Shown here piece by piece: positions 22,568 through 25,527 of a stretch of DNA of 25,527 bases (its first letter is position 1; the number at the start of each line of letters is the position of its first letter). The DNA comes from a virus. The stretch is from IMG/VR virus record IMGVR_UViG_3300028388_003451, positions 1 to 25,527 of that record; one strand, 5' to 3'. The notes beneath the pieces were generated by a model that saw only the letters and a program-made list of their open reading frames with translations, had not been told where the DNA came from and ran no database searches. The translations under genes and the position numbers were made by a program.

Positions 22568-22989
22568 ATATCTTTTGCTGTTTCAACTTTCTGAATGACA
22601 TCATGCATGTTTACTGTATTCCACAGTCCTGGATGCAAAGGCCTAGGCCAAGTTCTGCTTTTAATCCAACTATATCCGATATGTTCATGATTTAATATGG
22701 GAACAAATTCTTTTTCAACTGAGCAAAAAAACGTGTGATAGCAAAATTTGTTATCTGGGCTGGTAAATTTTTCAATAGGAGAAAGTTTAATATACGCAGG
22801 CATACTGCCTAGTTCTTCTGTGCATTCTCTATAGATAGAAGTCATTAAAGTTTCGCCTTTTTCGACCTTGCCACCAGGTAAACCCCAAGTGTTTGGATGT
22901 TTTGGATCATTGCGTAATAGGTAAAGGTATCTATCTGTATCTATACTATAGAACCAAATGCCAACAGCATTTATAATACCAAACTCCAT
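22534..22989 (-). CDS. Nudix hydrolase
   Basis: The protein has 151 residues. A complete Nudix box lies at residues 40-62: G40-x5-E46-x7-R54-E55-x2-E58-E59-x-G61, preceded by WGLPGG (35-40). The family hydrolyses nucleoside diphosphates linked to another moiety (oxidised dNTPs, ADP-ribose, NAD(H), capped RNA); the substrate cannot be read from this sequence. The N-terminus INAVGIWFYSIDTDRYLYLL is the usual first beta strand pair. A GGGGGGAG ribosome site lies within the end of the gp15 gene, with which it overlaps by 19 bases, so it is co-transcribed with gp15. Its 3' end overlaps the convergent gene at 21896 by 34 bases. The metal-binding glutamates all seem present, so it should be active. 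Confidence 0.93.
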   Translation of the reverse strand: MEFGIINAVGIWFYSIDTDRYLYLLRNDPKHPNTWGLPGGKVEKGETLMTSIYRECTEELGSMPAYIKLSPIEKFTSPDNKFCYHTFFCSVEKEFVPILNHEHIGYSWIKSRTWPRPLHPGLWNTVNMHDVIQKVETAKDIHTSQLDINSA

Positions 22990-24359
22990 TCTCCCCCCGG
23001 ATAAAGTCCTTCATAACTCTTAAGCCATTGTCCGCCAGCCCAGCGATATTGTATACTTGTAGTTAGATTAGTAACAAACTGTACATCTGCAAGTTCACTA
23101 CTGTCAAATACTACATTCCATTTTGTTCCGTCATATTGAACAATATCATTTGCATTTGCAACAAGTGGTGAGTTGTCTGTGCCTCTCCATGCTTCTGCAT
23201 CGCCGTCGTCGGAAGTACCAGTACTTTCCACAAACAAATAACGCTGACCATTTTCAGCCGCAGGCAAACCTGCACCTGGTCCTTTGCGTAAAGGATCTAC
23301 TATAGCATTAATTGGATCTAGTGTGTTTGTTGGTATAGTATCTTCGTCAACTGTAAACAACAAAAATCTATCATCAGTTGGATGATAGGCAACAGTGCCA
23401 ACAATTTCACTATCGGTATATACATTGGTTAGCCTAATTTGACTTATGCCGTTGCGTAGTTCGCCATATAGATCAACAACTGTGTGCCACATTAGATTAC
23501 TAGGTTGGCTAGCAGGAGCATCTATACTTTCAACTTCTTCGCCAACTGCATTGTGTTCAAGCACTTGTAGTTGATTGCCGATTAATAGTGTTTGGTAGTT
23601 ATAAGGAGTCATTTTTTGTCTTGTACCTAGCAACAGATCGTTGTCAAGAATTGCTTCATTGAGGTCTCCGTCTGATTCATACATACTAGCAATAATTTTT
23701 TGTACAACACCCAGTTTCTTGATTTTTGCTGGTGGCGAAATCCAAATTGGCATGCTGAATCCTAAACTTGAAATATCGATAGGATCCTCTGTGCCCATTG
23801 GTATAGTTCTACTACTCCATTGATTTCTCTCTAGATTAACAACACTTAAACTTGCCCAGTCTAAAAAGTTGTCAGTGCTTTGTATTTCCAAACTGGGATT
23901 GAACAGTGTAAGTATTTGTTCAAGTAATTGTAGTTTTTGGTTTGTGTTACTGGTCCAAATATCTAACTGAACTTCTAGATTATAAGGAACTGGCATCAAT
24001 CTTTCTACAGTAAATGCATTTGCTTGTGTAGTATCATAACTTTGATTATCTTCGTCCCACACACGCTGTCTTACATTGCGTTTCTCAACAAAATAAGGTT
24101 CTTGCACTCTGTCACGAGCATAATTCAAACCAGTTACATAAAAAGTCATTAATGGAGTTGCTGGCATGCTATTAGCACTATTTTGCTGTAGTACTGTTTG
24201 AGCTTGTCTACTAGCATCGCCGTAACGTACAGGAACACGGTACAGTGCATAACTGCCATCTTCCTCTCTGCCGTATTCCACCTGGAAGTTGCTGAAAATT
24301 CTTGTAAACTGTAACAAAAATCTTCGTATTTGTTCATCATAAAAAAACTGTTGAGCCAT
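22971..24359 (-). CDS. 15: Tail sheath stabiliser and completion protein gp15
   Basis: The protein has 462 residues. Its N-terminal ~230 residues align by eye with T4 gp15: FFYDEQIRRFLLQFTRIFSN and YALYRVPVRYGDASRQ correspond to FYNSSFRRYATLMGDLFSN and FIRVPITYASKE of T4. PVPYNLEVQLDIWTSN...LLEQILTLFNPSLEI (about 123-158) corresponds to the T4 ...VEQILPYFQPHF region. gp15 caps the top of the contracted-tail sheath and joins it to the neck. T4 gp15 has about 270 residues; here a C-terminal extension (about 270-462) contains GLPAAENGQRYLFVES and YDGTKWNVVFDSS blocks. The ATG at 24357-24359 abuts the end of gp14 (TAATG-type one-base overlap), marking an operon gp14-gp15-Nudix. Confidence 0.93.
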   Translation of the reverse strand: MAQQFFYDEQIRRFLLQFTRIFSNFQVEYGREEDGSYALYRVPVRYGDASRQAQTVLQQNSANSMPATPLMTFYVTGLNYARDRVQEPYFVEKRNVRQRVWDEDNQSYDTTQANAFTVERLMPVPYNLEVQLDIWTSNTNQKLQLLEQILTLFNPSLEIQSTDNFLDWASLSVVNLERNQWSSRTIPMGTEDPIDISSLGFSMPIWISPPAKIKKLGVVQKIIASMYESDGDLNEAILDNDLLLGTRQKMTPYNYQTLLIGNQLQVLEHNAVGEEVESIDAPASQPSNLMWHTVVDLYGELRNGISQIRLTNVYTDSEIVGTVAYHPTDDRFLLFTVDEDTIPTNTLDPINAIVDPLRKGPGAGLPAAENGQRYLFVESTGTSDDGDAEAWRGTDNSPLVANANDIVQYDGTKWNVVFDSSELADVQFVTNLTTSIQYRWAGGQWLKSYEGLYPGGEWSLVL

Positions 24360-25527
24360 TAGTTATCTGCCTCTGGGCGTAATATGTTACTGAGACTTTG
24401 ACGACTTGGAATATCGCCTCTATCTTTGGTTTCGACTGTAGCATCATTATTAACAAAGCTACTGCGTAGTGAATCGTTATCAGCACCCGGTGTAAGATCT
24501 GTTCTTACATTATCGTCTACCTTAACCCATCTTGCACCGTCATAGCGGAATAATCTATTGGGAAAGTAGTCTAAACGTAATGCATACTCACCAAGTTCTG
24601 GATTCACAGGGAAACTTATGCCAGGTGTTACTGGTAATCCGTTTGGTGCTGTTTCTGTGCCTGTTAAGTATCCGAGAGCGTACCCTTCGCCTTGTGGAGT
24701 TACTGTGCCGTCACTTACTGAATCGTCCTGTGTTGGATTTCCTGGTGTACCATCTGCATTTGTGCTAACAATATAAAACTTGCTGTTGTCGTAACCACTG
24801 AGTGGCACTTCAAATTCAGCTTGTGTAAGAATTTTATCGTTGATATCTAGATCTTTAGCTTTTGTAGTAAGTAGATCTGATTCAGTGTCTGGTGTATGCA
24901 CAGTCCAGTAATCTGTATTTGTAATTTCAATGCCAGGATCTACATCGTCAATGGCTCTATAATATGTAGATCCGTCTAACACAATAGACCCACTTGGATA
25001 ATAATTACCTGAATCCCAGATGTTGTCCTCTGCAAATGGTTTGCTAAGAATATCGTTGTACTCTTGTGCGCCTACCAACGGAGTAGCCTTAACACGCCAC
25101 AAATGCGGAAGCCAAGTTTGTGAAAAACCTTCGCTTGCAAAAGCTGCATCTTGAATTACATAATATTTTGGTAAAGCCTTTGGAATATCTGTGTCCAAGG
25201 GATGGTAATCTTTTAAATTTGGCAATTCTAACACGTCACCTGCCATAAGTTTACGACCCAATGTGTCGATCATTGCATTATAGTGGAACGTAATAAAAAG
25301 TGTATCGTTGTTTAAGAATAACCCAAATTGGCTTAGATCAAAGTCAATGTCCTGTGCATTGTATACCCCACGCATTTCATAGATATCTTGCGAATAACTG
25401 CGATCTCTGTTTTCTAGTAAAAATAAATCTTCAATAAAAAGTGGGTTTTCACTGCTGTAACTTGGTTGGGTAGCATCTTGTGTACCACCACTTATGCTTG
25501 AACTATCATCGCCGCTGGGTTTAGGCC
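24359..25527 (-). CDS. 14: Neck protein gp14, running off the right edge
   Basis: The frame stays open from 24359 to the window end, so the start is outside; the Met at 25375 is internal, because the upstream codons read ...LFLLENRDRSYSQDIYEMRG, part of the conserved family sequence. About 389 residues are visible. Family features are EMRGVYNAQDIDFDLSQFG, MIDTLGRKLMAGDVLELP, ALPKYYVIQDAAFASEGFSQ and LPHLWRVKATPLVGAQEY, matching gp14 of marine T4-like phages (T4 gp14 itself is shorter, about 256 residues). An inserted segment with YPSGSIVLDGSTYYRAID and ITNTDYWTV looks like a carbohydrate-module-type fold, and GEYALRLDYFPNRLFRYDG lies near the end. gp14 joins gp13 in the head-tail connector. 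Confidence 0.92.
   Translation of the reverse strand, partial: PKPSGDDSSSISGGTQDATQPSYSSENPLFIEDLFLLENRDRSYSQDIYEMRGVYNAQDIDFDLSQFGLFLNNDTLFITFHYNAMIDTLGRKLMAGDVLELPNLKDYHPLDTDIPKALPKYYVIQDAAFASEGFSQTWLPHLWRVKATPLVGAQEYNDILSKPFAEDNIWDSGNYYPSGSIVLDGSTYYRAIDDVDPGIEITNTDYWTVHTPDTESDLLTTKAKDLDINDKILTQAEFEVPLSGYDNSKFYIVSTNADGTPGNPTQDDSVSDGTVTPQGEGYALGYLTGTETAPNGLPVTPGISFPVNPELGEYALRLDYFPNRLFRYDGARWVKVDDNVRTDLTPGADNDSLRSSFVNNDATVETKDRGDIPSRQSLSNILRPEADN

Noticed and set aside
24359-25375. gp14 starting at the Met codon at 25375
   Set aside because: The frame is open to the window edge, and the residues upstream of this Met (LFLLENRDRSYSQDIYE) are family-typical, so the true start lies outside.

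Overview
The window is a piece of a T4-like (contractile-tailed) phage genome, most probably marine (cyanophage or pelagiphage-like). No bacterial gene is visible. The assignment rests on the order prohead core, prohead protease (gp21), scaffold (gp22), major capsid (gp23), on neck and sheath-terminator proteins gp14 and gp15 on the opposite strand, on repeated T4-late-type promoter boxes (core TAAATA), and on a long run of fibre/adhesin genes of the kind known from marine T4-like phages. The DNA is moderately AT-rich and tightly packed. The host cannot be named from the sequence.

Layout. 1-3342 (+): head assembly genes (3' part of an acidic core protein, then gp21, gp22, gp23), closed by a strong terminator. 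3401-3601 (+): a tiny membrane/secreted protein whose start codon sits on the terminator T-run. 3602-4037: the only long stretch without a protein gene. It holds a sigma70-like promoter, a highly structured putative non-coding RNA of about 240 nt with its own terminator, then a late promoter and a hairpin-rich leader. 4038-22567 (+): about a dozen virion-surface genes: small beta-rich proteins, a PKD-repeat adhesin, a glycine-rich/LamG adhesin, and giant repetitive fibres. They share interchangeable modules and are bracketed by two related Rossmann-like proteins (4570-5157 and 21896-22567). 22534-25527 (-): gp14 (running off the right edge), gp15 and a Nudix hydrolase, transcribed towards the fibre cluster and overlapping its last gene tail to tail.

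How it works together. gp21, gp22 and the core protein build and mature the gp23 shell. gp14 and gp15 finish the neck and the top of the sheath. The fibre cluster supplies a large set of host-contact proteins built by reshuffling a few modules. Late promoters sit ahead of several fibre genes, giving nested late transcription units. The RNA unit downstream of gp23 differs in having a host-type promoter, so it may be made on a different schedule from the structural genes around it.

The most interesting items are the putative structured RNA (3664-3907), two terminators whose 3' arms seem to double as ribosome-binding sites, a fibre gene broken by a -1 frameshift next to a GC-richer cassette, and the module-sharing network of the fibre genes.
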